Source of the DNA: an uncultured Lachnospiraceae bacterium
Lineage (GTDB): Bacteria > Bacillota > Clostridia > Lachnospirales > Lachnospiraceae
Direction of reading: 5' to 3'
Assembly (NCBI GenBank): GCA_902801515.1
Contig: CADCII010000018.1
Span: forward strand, 1-64,000
DNA length: 64,000 nt
Shown here: one piece after another, positions 50,610 through 59,443 of the stretch
Layout: every line of letters begins with the position of its first letter
Numbering within the stretch: the stretch's first letter is position 1
Made by a program: the position numbers and the translations under genes
The notes under the pieces: generated by a model
The model's database searches: none
Told to the model about the DNA's origin: nothing
What the model saw: only the letters and a program-made list of their open reading frames with translations

Positions 50610-51590
50610 TCACTTCTTCATTGCGATAGCTCTCTTTGCCGCCTTGCAGATCTCTTCTGCGTTCAGTCCGTATGCGTTCATCAGTTCATCCGGATCGCCG
50701 GACTGTCCGAAACGATCCTGCACACCGACCATCTGCATCGGAACCGGATATTCTGTAGACAGTACTTCACTGACTGCGCTTCCCATGCCGCCCATCAGCT
50801 GATGCTCCTCTGCCGTAACGACTGCGCCGGTTTTCTTCGCAGCTTCCACGATCGCTTCCCGATCGATTGGCTTGATCGTATGACAGTTTACGACCATGGC
50901 GGAGATTCCTTCCTTCGCCAGTTCTCTTGCTGCGAGCATGCTGTGATAGACCATGACGCCGCATGCGATCAGTGCAACATCCGTTCCATCCTGCACGCAG
51001 TATGCCTTGCCGACTTCGAACGGCGTGGACTCATCGGTGATCTCCGGAACTTTTTCTCTTCCGAAGCGTACATAGTAAGGTCCGTCGAGTTCCGCAACTG
51101 CGCGGGTCGCCTTGCGGGTCTCCCAGGAGTCTGCAGGAACAATGACTTTCATGTTGGGAAGGCATCTCATGATGGAGATCTCCTCCAGTGCCTGGTGGGT
51201 CGCCCCGTCAGGACCTACCGAGATTCCGCCGTGGGCTCCGCCCAGTTTTACATTCAGGTTGTTGTAGCATACGGTCGTACGGATCTGATCCCACGCACGG
51301 CCTGCCAGAAATACGCCATAGTTGCAGACGAAGGGCACCTTGCCCATCAGGCTCATGCCTGCTGCAAATGCCATCTGGTTCTGCTCCGCGATCCCCAGAT
51401 CATAGAAGCTGTCCGGATGCTCTTTCACAAACCAGTCTACTCTGGTGGATGCTGTGATGTCCGCGCCGATCGCCACCACATTGGGGTTCTTCGCAGCTGC
51501 GTCATTCAGTCCGTCGCCATATCCGTCACGGGACGGTTTCATGCTCGGATTATCAAGATCGAAAGTAAGTTTTACGTTCTTCACAGTCAT
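50610..51590 (-). CDS. Transketolase, C-terminal subunit
   Basis: A 326-residue subunit of a split transketolase, covering the pyrimidine-binding and C-terminal domains. AVIGADITAST-like start (VVAIGADI near 35), then IAEQNQMAFAAGMSLMGK near 66 with the glutamate that activates thiamine, GPDGATHQALEDIS-like GPDGATHQALEEISIMR near 120, and the C-terminal domain with MVVNCHTIKPIDREA near 235. The start ATG overlaps the stop of the N-terminal subunit gene (ATGA), a translationally coupled pair. Together they shuttle two-carbon units in the pentose phosphate pathway, or act as a related sugar-specific ketolase. Confidence 0.93.
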   Translation of the reverse strand: MTVKNVKLTFDLDNPSMKPSRDGYGDGLNDAAAKNPNVVAIGADITASTRVDWFVKEHPDSFYDLGIAEQNQMAFAAGMSLMGKVPFVCNYGVFLAGRAWDQIRTTVCYNNLNVKLGGAHGGISVGPDGATHQALEEISIMRCLPNMKVIVPADSWETRKATRAVAELDGPYYVRFGREKVPEITDESTPFEVGKAYCVQDGTDVALIACGVMVYHSMLAARELAKEGISAMVVNCHTIKPIDREAIVEAAKKTGAVVTAEEHQLMGGMGSAVSEVLSTEYPVPMQMVGVQDRFGQSGDPDELMNAYGLNAEEICKAAKRAIAMKK

Positions 51591-52417
51591 CCCTCCTGTC
51601 CCAGCTCTTTAAGAGCCTGCTTCAGCTGTTCGTCGTTCGGTGCCGCGCCGTGCCAGCCTGCCTGATTCTCCATGAAGGAAACACCTTTTCCTTTGACGGT
51701 CTCAGCGATGATGACTGTTGGCTTTCCCTTGCACTCCTGTGCCTTTTCGAATGCGTCCAGGATCTGCGCGTAATCATGTCCGTCGATTCCGATCACATTC
51801 CATCCGAATGCGCGCCACTTGTCAGCGATCGGTTCGATATTCATGACGTCTTCTACATTTCCGTCGATCTGAAGGTGGTTGTGATCTACGATACCGCACA
51901 GGTTATCCAGTTTGAAATGAGCTGCGGACATGGCTGCTTCCCAGATCTCGCCTTCCTCCTGCTCGCCGTCGCCCATCATGGCGTACACGCGGTTCGGTTT
52001 TCCGTCTGCCTTGGCTGCCGCTGCCATGCCGGCTGCAACTGAGAGTCCCTGTCCGAGAGATCCGGAGGAAACATCAAGGCCTGGCGTCTTGTGCATATAG
52101 GGATGGCCCTGTAGGATGCTTCCGAACTTGCGGAGCGTCATCAGCTCACTCTTCGGAAAATAACCCAGGTCTGCCAGTACGACATACAGCGCCGGGTTCA
52201 CATGTCCCTTGGAGAGGACGAAACGGTCACGCCCATCCCATTTCGGATTCTTCGGATCCTGTTTCATCACGTGATTGTAAAGTACGTAGAGAATGTCAAG
52301 ACACGACAGAGATCCGCCCGGATGGCCCGAGCCTGCCGCATTCAGCATCCTGAGAAGATCAGCACGAAGCAGGGTGCAGTGAGCAGCTGCTTCCTGAACA
52401 TCTATATTCTGTGCCAT
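51587..52417 (-). CDS. Transketolase, N-terminal subunit
   Basis: A 276-residue subunit with the thiamine diphosphate domain. GSGHPGGSLSCLDILYVLY near 28 and KGHVNPALYVVLADLG near 70 start the family pattern; the TPP/metal motif is MGDGEQEEGEIWEA near 147 through VDHNHLQIDG near 177. Length is normal for split transketolases, which are frequent in Clostridia and archaea. CGGAGGAA precedes the ATG. It lies 141 bases downstream of pxpA in the same direction, so read-through from the oxoprolinase operon is possible but not required. Confidence 0.94.
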   Translation of the reverse strand: MAQNIDVQEAAAHCTLLRADLLRMLNAAGSGHPGGSLSCLDILYVLYNHVMKQDPKNPKWDGRDRFVLSKGHVNPALYVVLADLGYFPKSELMTLRKFGSILQGHPYMHKTPGLDVSSGSLGQGLSVAAGMAAAAKADGKPNRVYAMMGDGEQEEGEIWEAAMSAAHFKLDNLCGIVDHNHLQIDGNVEDVMNIEPIADKWRAFGWNVIGIDGHDYAQILDAFEKAQECKGKPTVIIAETVKGKGVSFMENQAGWHGAAPNDEQLKQALKELGQEG

Positions 52418-52558
52418 TGTGTTCCTCCGTTTCAGTTCATTTCACAAGTTTTACGTTTCATAGCCGGTCTGCGTGCTGCTCATGGATGCCGGTGCCACAT
52501 TCATAACTGCAGCCCGGCAGGCCACGGTGTTCTGTCAGCTGTTTTCATTCTGAATGAT

Positions 52559-53326
52559 TTATACTCTGTTCTGGAAACTGACAATCTCAATACCTTCCTG
52601 CTGGAATCTCTCTCTGATCTTCTGTACAAATGCGAGCGCCTTGGGGCCGTCGCCGTGTACGCAGAGAGTGTCTCCGCTTATGTCAAGTTCCTTGCCGCTG
52701 CGGGCAGTAACCTTGCCTTCCTTGACCATGCGCACGCACCGGTCGATCGCGATGCTCTCGTCTGTGATCATGGATCCTTCCTCTTTGCGCGGAACCAGAG
52801 ACAGATCATCCATATACGCCCGGTCTGCGAAGATCTCTGCCTTGGCCTGAAGACCGATCTTGACGGCTTCTTCTCCCAGCACAGCTCCTGCACAGTAGTA
52901 AATGATCAGTTCCGGATCGATCTCATAGACTGCCTCGACGATTGCTCTGGATACTTCACGGTCATACTGACACAGATTTCCCAGGGCGCCGTGGGGAGCT
53001 ACATGCTGCAGTTTCATGCCTGCGCTGGTGACAAATGCGTTCAGAGCGCCGATCTGATATTTCATGTAATTCTTGACTTCAGCTGTTGAGAGCACCATCT
53101 TGCGTCTGCCAAATCCCATAAGGTCCGGATACCCCGGATGCGCTCCGATGCTTACTCCGTTTTCCTTTGCCATCTGAACGGTCTTTGCCATAACCATCGG
53201 ATCACCTGCATGGAACCCGCAGGCTACGTTCGCGGAACTGACTGACTTGATGATCTGCTCATCTCCGCCCAGCTTATAGGCTCCGAAGCTCTCTCCCATA
53301 TCACTGTTCAGATCAACCTGAAACAT
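52559..53326 (-). CDS. pxpA: 5-oxoprolinase subunit A (LamB/YcsF family)
   Basis: A 255-residue protein of the LamB/YcsF family, part of the ATP-dependent prokaryotic 5-oxoprolinase PxpABC that opens 5-oxoproline to glutamate. The start is the ATG at 53326 (MFQVDLNSDMGES), eight bases after GAAGGAGGA; the frame extends 12 codons further but runs into the end of pxpC. VDLNSDMGESFG at 3-14, SSANVACGFHAGDP near 38, IGAHPGYPDLMGFGRR near 62 and the C-terminal CVHGDGPKALAFVQKI near 220 are family hallmarks. Third gene of the operon pxpB, pxpC, pxpA. Confidence 0.95.
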   Translation of the reverse strand: MFQVDLNSDMGESFGAYKLGGDEQIIKSVSSANVACGFHAGDPMVMAKTVQMAKENGVSIGAHPGYPDLMGFGRRKMVLSTAEVKNYMKYQIGALNAFVTSAGMKLQHVAPHGALGNLCQYDREVSRAIVEAVYEIDPELIIYYCAGAVLGEEAVKIGLQAKAEIFADRAYMDDLSLVPRKEEGSMITDESIAIDRCVRMVKEGKVTARSGKELDISGDTLCVHGDGPKALAFVQKIRERFQQEGIEIVSFQNRV

Positions 53327-53352
53327 GTCTGTATCCTCCTTCTGTGCTGTTT

Positions 53353-54435
53353 TTATTTCCACTTCTGGATCGTGACTTCATAAGCTTTCCCGTTGATGGA
53401 GATCGTCACGTCCTTCGTATACTCAAACTCATGCTCCGGCACCGGCGCTGCTTCTTCAAAAGCAGGCGTTTTTTCCTCAGGCAGGTGCGAAGGATCCTCC
53501 ACCAGTTTCCTGAGTTCCTCAAGCCTGTCTGCCTCCTGCTTCAGAAGATCCTGAGCCGTTTCAACAGACACCTCCTGAAAGCGGATCCTGTCGCCGGCTT
53601 TACACTGGCCGATCAGCGGAAGATCTGCAGTGATCACTGTCGCGATCTTCGTATAGCCTCCGACAGTGGCCCGCTCCGCAGTCATTACGATCGGAAGTCC
53701 TGTGCCGGGCACCTGGATCGATCCGGTAACAACTCCGTCGGAAATGATATTGCTGTCGGTTTTGTGTTCTATCTTCTCCCCTTCCAGCCGGTATCCCTGG
53801 CGGTCGAAATCCTGTCCGACCGTATACTCGCTGCTCAGGAAGGTCCGGATGCCCTGTTCCGTAAACCTGTCCTCCTGAGGTCCCATGACCACACGAAGGG
53901 TCCGCACTCCTGCAGGTACGGTCTCAGGATCGGTAAAATAAGTTTCCGGATGCGTGAACTTATTGCTGCACGGACGAATCTCCAGCACATCATCCTTCTG
54001 AAGTTTTCGTCCTTTATAGCCACCAAAGTTCTTACCCAGCATTGTTGCCCGGCTTCCCATGACCGGATCGGTTCCGATCCCGCCGCGTACCGCCAGGTAA
54101 GAGCGGCAGCCGCTCATTGCGAATCCAAGCTTCAGAACATCGCCTGCCTGAATGCATAACGCCCGGTACATGTCTGTCCTGGTCCCGTTCAGAGTCGCTC
54201 CCATATCAGCGCCGGTAATCGCGACTACTGCAGCATCGGTGAATGTGAGCTCCGCGCCCATCACCGTCATCTCCAGTCCCGCCTCATCCGGATCATTTCC
54301 GACCAGGATATTCGCGGTTCGGAATGCATGTGCGTCCATCGGTCCTGACGGGGATACTCCGTACTGCTGATAACCGAGCCTTCCGCCATCCTGCACACTG
54401 GTAAGGATTCCGGGAGAAAGTACTACGATCGCCAT
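53353..54435 (-). CDS. pxpC: 5-oxoprolinase subunit C (biotin-dependent carboxyltransferase-like, KipA family)
   Basis: A 360-residue protein of the AHS2/KipA family: VVLSPGILTSVQDGGRLGYQ at 4-23, QYGVSPSGPMDAHAFRTANILVGN near 25, LAVRGGIGTDPVMGSRATML near 115, and PGTGLPIVMTAERATVGGYTKIA near 240. With PxpB and PxpA it hydrolyses 5-oxoproline in the cytoplasm. It begins 2 bases after pxpB, with AAGGAGG as ribosome site. Oddity: the last 50 residues, after a Pro/Glu-rich linker, read DVTISINGKAYEVTIQKW, like the first strands of a biotin carrier domain, but the protein stops before any biotin site. Confidence 0.93.
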   Translation of the reverse strand: MAIVVLSPGILTSVQDGGRLGYQQYGVSPSGPMDAHAFRTANILVGNDPDEAGLEMTVMGAELTFTDAAVVAITGADMGATLNGTRTDMYRALCIQAGDVLKLGFAMSGCRSYLAVRGGIGTDPVMGSRATMLGKNFGGYKGRKLQKDDVLEIRPCSNKFTHPETYFTDPETVPAGVRTLRVVMGPQEDRFTEQGIRTFLSSEYTVGQDFDRQGYRLEGEKIEHKTDSNIISDGVVTGSIQVPGTGLPIVMTAERATVGGYTKIATVITADLPLIGQCKAGDRIRFQEVSVETAQDLLKQEADRLEELRKLVEDPSHLPEEKTPAFEEAAPVPEHEFEYTKDVTISINGKAYEVTIQKWK

Positions 54436-54437
54436 CT

Positions 54438-55166
54438 TCAGTCCTCCTTCTCCCAGGTCCGGCAGACATAGGTGCCGGCTTCAACCTGTTTTTTAATGTC
54501 AAGATACTCTTCCTTGCTGACCGGTCTGTGGTGGATCCACTGTCCCGCTTTCAGCAGGAACGGATTCTCCTTGCGGTAATCGCAGGCCAGGACCGGCGTG
54601 GAGCCGATGATATTCCAGCCGCAGGGCTGGTCGAAAGGAATGATATCCGACAATGCCAGCTGTACGACGATGCTTCCTCCCGGAATCTTCAGCCTGGGGT
54701 TCTCCATTCTCTTGAAAGAAAACGGATTCTCAAACCTTGCCGTATAGGGATGTCCCGGCGCGAAGCCCAGCATGTACACAAAGTAATCGCTCTGGCTGTG
54801 AATTCTGATGACCTCTTCTTCTGTCGTATGCTCCAGCTGCGCGATATGTTCCAGATCGACAGCGTATTCCTTGTCATAGCAGACCGGGATCTCAGTAACG
54901 ACCGCCTTCGGAAGGCTCACCTTATCCATATGCCCGAGCCTTGACCGGATCTCCTCCTGTGCCGCTTTCATGCGGATCCTCAGGGGATCGTAACCGATCA
55001 GAAGGCTCCTGTATGCCGGCACCAGTTCGCCCATACCCTCGAAAGGCGACTGCTCCAGTGTGTATTTCAGAGCCCGCACCCTGGAATTAACTTCCAGGCT
55101 GATCTCATTTTCAAATTCAACCAGCAGCGCACTGTCCCCTGCCGGGCGGATCACAGCCTCTGACAT
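54438..55166 (-). CDS. pxpB: 5-oxoprolinase subunit B (KipI family)
   Basis: A 242-residue AHS1/KipI family protein. RPAGDSALLVEFENEIS at 7-23, ELVPAYRSLLIGYDPLRI near 45, EIPVCYDKEYAVDLEHIA near 92, and YMLGFAPGHPYTARF near 131 with GGSIVVQLALSDIIPFDQPCGWNIIG broken here to GGWNIIG-like core CGWNIIGSTP near 184. First gene of the oxoprolinase operon; GGAGAA precedes the ATG. Upstream lies a 216-base hairpin-rich region after the RraA-family gene. In Bacillus the same family also controls a sporulation kinase, but the pxpBCA set argues for the enzyme. Confidence 0.94.
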   Translation of the reverse strand: MSEAVIRPAGDSALLVEFENEISLEVNSRVRALKYTLEQSPFEGMGELVPAYRSLLIGYDPLRIRMKAAQEEIRSRLGHMDKVSLPKAVVTEIPVCYDKEYAVDLEHIAQLEHTTEEEVIRIHSQSDYFVYMLGFAPGHPYTARFENPFSFKRMENPRLKIPGGSIVVQLALSDIIPFDQPCGWNIIGSTPVLACDYRKENPFLLKAGQWIHHRPVSKEEYLDIKKQVEAGTYVCRTWEKED

Positions 55167-55212
55167 GGCAATTCTCCTTTTTGCTTAATATATGCACAGG
55201 TCCGTCCTCCAG

Positions 55213-55356
55213 GCCGTGAACCATCCGCACTTCGTGCGTATGACGGTGCTTCCGCACCTTCTGTTCACGGCTGTTCGGGCGGATCCTGCTCCGCAGGACT
55301 CTGCCTGCCGGATAAGCCAGTCTCTTACAAACACGTTTGACGATCCTGTCTTATCC
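55213..55356 (-). ncRNA. Hairpin-rich leader upstream of pxpB
   Basis: GCCGTGAAC (55213-55221) pairs with GTTCACGGC (55263-55271) and encloses two small hairpins, CGCAC/GTGCG (55226-55238) and GGTGC/GCACC (55245-55258), a three-way junction. It is followed by TCCTGC/GCAGGA (55284-55298) and by GGATAAG (55310-55316) with CTTATCC (55350-55356), extended by CAG/CTG. The whole block fits a folded RNA in the pxpB leader, or the 3' region of the RraA-family gene. I do not recognise a known riboswitch. Confidence 0.5.
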
Positions 55357-55382
55357 GTCAGCCAGCCTGCGCATCAGAATCC

Positions 55383-56063
55383 TTAATCGACAAATTCGAA
55401 GCCGACTTTCTCCAGGGTGTCCTGTACCCACGGACGCGGCCATTCGCCTCTTGTGAGGATGCCTTCCAGCTGTTTCTCTTCGCTGTCGTGATATGCTTTT
55501 GCCTTATCAGCGATCTCTTTCGCATACTGCGGATTGATCACGATGATGCCGTCTGCGTCACCGACGATGATGTCTCCGGGGTTGATAATGATGCCTGCAA
55601 ATGAGACTGGATAGTTCATCTCACCGGGGCCGTTCTTGTAGGGGCCGTTGGGCGTTACGCCTTTTGCGTATACCGGGAAGTCCAGTTCTCTCAGTGCGTA
55701 GCTGTCACGTACGCAGCCGTCGATGATAATTCCGGCAAGTCCTCTCTTCTTCGCGTAGTTGCTCATGATCTCTCCGCACATGGAACGGCTCATGGAGCCT
55801 TTATTTGCAAGGACGATCACGTCGCCCGGCTGTGCCATATCCAGGGATGCGTGGAACAGAAGATTGTCTCCTGCAGGCGCGTTTACCGTAAATGCAGTCC
55901 CGAGCAGTCTCACGTTCGGATTCAGCGGGAAGATGCTGGAATCCACTGCCGCGATCCTTCCCATGTTGTCATCGATGTTGGCTACCGGAATTCCGCGGAA
56001 CGCTTCGATCAGTTCCTTGGAGGGTCTTTCAAAATTCCTTTTGATTCTGCATCCTAAAGACAT
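55383..56063 (-). CDS. RraA-family / 4-hydroxy-4-methyl-2-oxoglutarate aldolase-like protein
   Basis: A 226-residue protein of the RraA-like fold. VANIDDNMGRIAAVDSSIFPL near residue 28, GTAFTVNAPAGDNLLFHASLD near 55, PGDVIVLANKG near 81, and the metal/oxoacid site GIIIDGCVRDSYALRE near 109 followed by VGDADGIIVINP near 168. Family members are either aldolases cleaving 4-hydroxy-4-methyl-2-oxoglutarate and oxaloacetate or regulators of RNase E; the conserved GxxxD/R site suggests the enzyme. It is divergent from a LysR regulator, which likely controls it. Ribosome site GAGGAG precedes the ATG. Confidence 0.88.
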   Translation of the reverse strand: MSLGCRIKRNFERPSKELIEAFRGIPVANIDDNMGRIAAVDSSIFPLNPNVRLLGTAFTVNAPAGDNLLFHASLDMAQPGDVIVLANKGSMSRSMCGEIMSNYAKKRGLAGIIIDGCVRDSYALRELDFPVYAKGVTPNGPYKNGPGEMNYPVSFAGIIINPGDIIVGDADGIIVINPQYAKEIADKAKAYHDSEEKQLEGILTRGEWPRPWVQDTLEKVGFEFVD

Positions 56064-56200
56064 GATTTATTCTCCTCTTTTAATATTTGCTTGCTTTTAT
56101 ATAAATTATGTTAATATATATCTCAGTACTGCTGTCTGTTCCGGCGGGCCTTCTGACCTGTCGGTAAGCACTTCATATGGCCTGTCCCAGGAGGGTTCCC
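56064..56200. promoter_or_regulatory. Divergent promoter region of the RraA-like and LysR genes
   Basis: A 137-base gap with a very AT-rich core at 56096-56120 (TATAT blocks on both sides of AAATTATGTTAA). On the minus strand TTAACA stands upstream of TATA-rich sequence. Such a place is usual for LysR binding between divergent genes. I cannot set exact -35 and -10 boxes. Confidence 0.45.
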
Positions 56201-57118
56201 ATGACACTTGCCGAAGTCGAAACATTCCTGTCTGTCGTTGCGACCCGGAGCATTACCCGGACCGCAGAACTGCTCTTCCTGTCCCAGCCCACGATCAGCC
56301 ACCGTCTCTCTTCTCTGGAAGATGAACTGGGTTTTGAACTTGTCGTGAGGCGCAAAGGCCACAAAACGGTCGAACTTACCCCGAAAGGGGAAGAATTTAT
56401 TCCCATCGCCGAGCGGTGGACTTCACTCTGGAAGGAAACCATGGCGATCAGGAGCAGCAGCGACCGCTGTCTTCTGACTGTCGGCTGTACCGACTCTCTC
56501 AGTCTGGCCGTGATGGCCCCTCTGTACAGCCAGCTGCTCGCATCCGATTCCGGGATCGACCTGAGTATCAGGACCCACCACTCTTCCGAGCTGTACGCAC
56601 TGCTGAACAACCATGACATCGATCTTGGTTTCGTCTATCACCACTACCACTACACCGGCATCATCACCGAGCGGCTCTTTGAGGAAAAACTGTATCTGGT
56701 TCAGACCGATACGCCTTCCATCCGGAAGAAGCGTGTCCACACCGATGAACTGGATTCCTTCCGGGAACTGTATCTGTCCTGGGATGAACACTACCAGTTC
56801 TGGCATGACCGCTGGATGGCGGAGTCGCCGAGGGCTCACATTCAGGCGGACGCGATCGGCATTCTGGAACTGCTGTGGAACCGGCCGGACAACTGGATCA
56901 TCGCTCCGGAGTCCGTAGTGGTCGCTCTCGCAAAACAGCGTCCTGTCTTTGTGAGCGAACTCGTCAACCAGCCGCCCAACCGTGTCTGTTACCGAATCAG
57001 ACACCGCTATCCGAAGCTGACCAGCCAGAAGGCTGTGGAGATCTTCGAAAATGCACTGTCCGGTTATCTTGCCTCACGCCACACACAGATACCTGTCGGA
57101 GCGATATGGCAGCTGTGA
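56201..57118 (+). CDS. LysR-family transcription regulator
   Basis: A 305-residue regulator. I start it at the ATG at 56201 (MTLAEVETFLSVVATRS), with AGGAGGG six bases upstream; the frame is open eight codons further but those contain this site. The winged HTH is at residues 1-60 (SITRTAELLFLSQPTISHRLSSLEDELGFELVVRR in two parts, with SQPTISHRLSSLE as recognition helix). The effector domain follows from about 90 (LTVGCTDSLSLAVMAPLY). It is divergent from the RraA-like gene and convergent, 4 bases apart, with the aminotransferase gene. It probably activates the RraA-like gene in response to an oxoacid. Confidence 0.93.
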   Translation: MTLAEVETFLSVVATRSITRTAELLFLSQPTISHRLSSLEDELGFELVVRRKGHKTVELTPKGEEFIPIAERWTSLWKETMAIRSSSDRCLLTVGCTDSLSLAVMAPLYSQLLASDSGIDLSIRTHHSSELYALLNNHDIDLGFVYHHYHYTGIITERLFEEKLYLVQTDTPSIRKKRVHTDELDSFRELYLSWDEHYQFWHDRWMAESPRAHIQADAIGILELLWNRPDNWIIAPESVVVALAKQRPVFVSELVNQPPNRVCYRIRHRYPKLTSQKAVEIFENALSGYLASRHTQIPVGAIWQL

Positions 57119-57122
57119 GCGT

Positions 57123-58307
57123 TTACTTGCCGGCGCGCAGGTCTTCAACCGCTTTGCGGATACGCTTGCATGCCTCAACCAGCTGCTCCATACTGGTCGC
57201 ATAAGAGATTCTCAGATATCCTTCGCCCTCGCTACCGAATGCAGAGCCAGGGACCAGAGCGATCTTCGCGTTCTCCAGCAGATACTCAGCCATCTCCATG
57301 GAAGTCTTTCCGAGGCTTTTGATATTGACGAAGATATAGAACGCTCCTGTCGGATGGTTAGTGCTGATCCCCTCGATCGAATTGAGTTCTTTCACCAGAT
57401 AATCCTTGCGCTTCTGGTATTCCTGGCGCATGATCTCGACATCCTCGTCGCACTCTTTCAGCGCAGTCACGCTGGCATCCTGGACAAATGAAGATGCGCA
57501 GGTAACGGTATACTGATGGACGCGTACTACTGCGGAGATAATCTCCTTCGGAGCGCAGAGATAACCGATACGCCAGCCTGTCATGGAATATGCCTTGGAG
57601 AATCCGCCGAGCTTGATGGTGCGCTCCGCCATGCCCGGAAGTGTCGCAAGCGAGGTATGCTTCTCTCCGTCATAGAGCAGCTGCTCGTAGATCTCATCCG
57701 AGATTGCGATCAGGTTATGCTTTACGCAGATCTCAGCCAGACGCTCCATCGTCTCTCTGGAGAATACGCCGCCTGTGGGGTTGCTGGGATCAACGACTAC
57801 GATCATCTTGGTACGCTCTGTGATCTTGCTCTCCAGCTCCTCGAAATCGATCTGGAAGTCATTTTCCTCCTTCAGGCTGTAAGTAACCGGCGTTGCCCCA
57901 AGCGCTGTCGGCACATGAATATAATTCAGCCAGACGGGGTTCGGCACCAGTACTTCGTCGCCCTTCTCAAGGTATGCATCCATGGCACACCAGGTCGCTT
58001 CAGACACCCCGATCGTAACCATGACATTTGCTGCCTCGTAATGAGCGCCATTGTGCGCGTTCTCCCACTCAGCGATGGCTGCCCGAAGCGCCGGCGTACC
58101 ATAATTGGATGTATAAAAAACATGCCCTGCCTTCAGGGATTCTTCTGCTGCTTTCTTGATCTTCTCCGGAGTATCAAAATCCGGACGTCCGATCTCCAGA
58201 TGAACGATATTCTCGCCTGCTGCCTGCATCGCGTTTGCCTTTTCCATAACGGCGCGAATACCTGAAAACGGAAGAGCATCCATCCTTCCGGCGGTCTTGA
58301 ATTCCAT
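57123..58307 (-). CDS. PLP-dependent aminotransferase, class I
   Basis: A 394-residue fold-type I aminotransferase. VHLEIGRPDFDTPEKIKKAA near 34, YTSNYGTPALRAAIAEW near 70, VVDPSNPTGGVFS near 170, ISDEIYEQLLYDGE near 202 and the PLP lysine in IKLGGFSKAYSMTGWRIGY near 235 make it clear; RISYATSMEQL near 367 has the carboxylate arginine. It is the last gene in the leftward run, 72 bases after the PfkB kinase, and ends against the LysR gene. It may use aspartate, alanine or aromatic substrates. A link with the sugar operon is not evident; it may have its own promoter. Confidence 0.93.
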   Translation of the reverse strand: MEFKTAGRMDALPFSGIRAVMEKANAMQAAGENIVHLEIGRPDFDTPEKIKKAAEESLKAGHVFYTSNYGTPALRAAIAEWENAHNGAHYEAANVMVTIGVSEATWCAMDAYLEKGDEVLVPNPVWLNYIHVPTALGATPVTYSLKEENDFQIDFEELESKITERTKMIVVVDPSNPTGGVFSRETMERLAEICVKHNLIAISDEIYEQLLYDGEKHTSLATLPGMAERTIKLGGFSKAYSMTGWRIGYLCAPKEIISAVVRVHQYTVTCASSFVQDASVTALKECDEDVEIMRQEYQKRKDYLVKELNSIEGISTNHPTGAFYIFVNIKSLGKTSMEMAEYLLENAKIALVPGSAFGSEGEGYLRISYATSMEQLVEACKRIRKAVEDLRAGK

Positions 58308-58379
58308 GCTGCAATCCTCCTTACAATCTATCGATCCCTGTCGATATCTGCGTTCATTATTTCATTTCGTTTGATCTGT

Positions 58380-59354
58380 TCAGTCCTGCTTTGCGAGTTC
58401 CTGAAGGTAATCTGCATATCTCTCATCCGCCAGGGCACGGGAAGTGATCCCGGTGGTGGCTCCGATCTTCTCGATCGCCAGAGACGCTGCACAGTTCGCG
58501 AACTGAGAAGCTTCCTTCAGGCTCTTTCCCTCCATGATGAAGGACAGGAAACCGGACGCGAAATTGTCGCCGGCGCCCGTAGTATCGACGACAGTCGCCT
58601 TCGGATAAGAGGGTGTGATAAAGCGCTCTTCTGCATTCTTGACCAGGCATCCTCTCTTGCCGATCTTCAGGATCACATTCTTTACGCCGCAGGAGAGCAG
58701 AACGTCCGCGATCTCGTCAATATCGGTCTTTCCTGTAAGGGCAGCCGCCTCATCGTAATTCGGGAAGAAATAATCGATATAGGAGAGTGCCTCTCTCACG
58801 TCTTCGATCGTCTCCCCATTTTTTGCGGCAACGATATCCGCAGCGATCTTCATCCCCTGGGATCTCGCCCTCTCAAAGAGCTGTACCATGAAATGTCCGT
58901 CAAGAAGCGGATTGTTGAAGATACTCGCGAAGCACAGCATCTTTGCTCCGTCTATCGCCGACAGATCCACGTCTTCAGGGCTGAAGGTCCAGATACTGCC
59001 GCTCTTGTTGTTGATAAATGTCCTCTCTCCGTCTTCCCAGATCAGGCCGACATTCAGCGAGGTGATCTTCTCCGGATCGACCTTGATGTGATCAGCGGAT
59101 ACTCCGTTTTTTTCGCACTGTCCCAGAAGAAACTTTCCTGTGCTGTCGTCCCCGATACAGCTGATCAGGCGGACTTTATGGCCAAGTTTTGTTATGACAA
59201 ATGACTCATTGATGGCGTCTCCGCCAACCTTCATCTCCATGCCCTTCGCAGAGTAGGAAGCAACATTCGTAATCTCTTTTGTGACGGGATATACCTGCAG
59301 ATCCGCGATCGCGGCTCCGACTATTGCAATATCACAGCTATATTCTGTACTCAA
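58380..59354 (-). CDS. PfkB-family carbohydrate kinase
   Basis: A kinase of the ribokinase/PfkB family, 324 residues from a TTG start at 59354 (LSTEYSCDIAIVG), which has ACAGGAGA seven bases upstream; no ATG has a ribosome site. The N-terminal glycine signature is MKVGGDAINESFVITKLGHKV near 40, and the C-terminal catalytic signature VVDTTGAGDNFASGFLSF near 253 holds the base aspartate in GAGD. It phosphorylates a sugar or sugar acid with ATP. It lies 89 bases after the aldo-keto reductase in the polyol-type operon and likely makes the substrate of the class II aldolase encoded two genes upstream. Confidence 0.9.
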   Translation of the reverse strand: MSTEYSCDIAIVGAAIADLQVYPVTKEITNVASYSAKGMEMKVGGDAINESFVITKLGHKVRLISCIGDDSTGKFLLGQCEKNGVSADHIKVDPEKITSLNVGLIWEDGERTFINNKSGSIWTFSPEDVDLSAIDGAKMLCFASIFNNPLLDGHFMVQLFERARSQGMKIAADIVAAKNGETIEDVREALSYIDYFFPNYDEAAALTGKTDIDEIADVLLSCGVKNVILKIGKRGCLVKNAEERFITPSYPKATVVDTTGAGDNFASGFLSFIMEGKSLKEASQFANCAASLAIEKIGATTGITSRALADERYADYLQELAKQD

Positions 59355-59443
59355 AACGTGTCTCCTGTCCGTTTCAGCAGACAAGGGGCACATGTCCGGC
59401 CGAAATCGCCCGTCCAGCACCCCTGCGCTGCACTTATTTCATC

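Noticed and set aside
50399..50629. 76-codon frame over the 52-base tandem repeats
   Set aside because: Repeat-driven, hydrophobic by base composition only, lies after a terminator and overlaps the convergent transketolase gene.
55213..55356. Known riboswitch or T-box
   Set aside because: I could not find conserved cores of T-box, glycine, guanidine or glutamine classes, so it is reported only as unknown structured leader.
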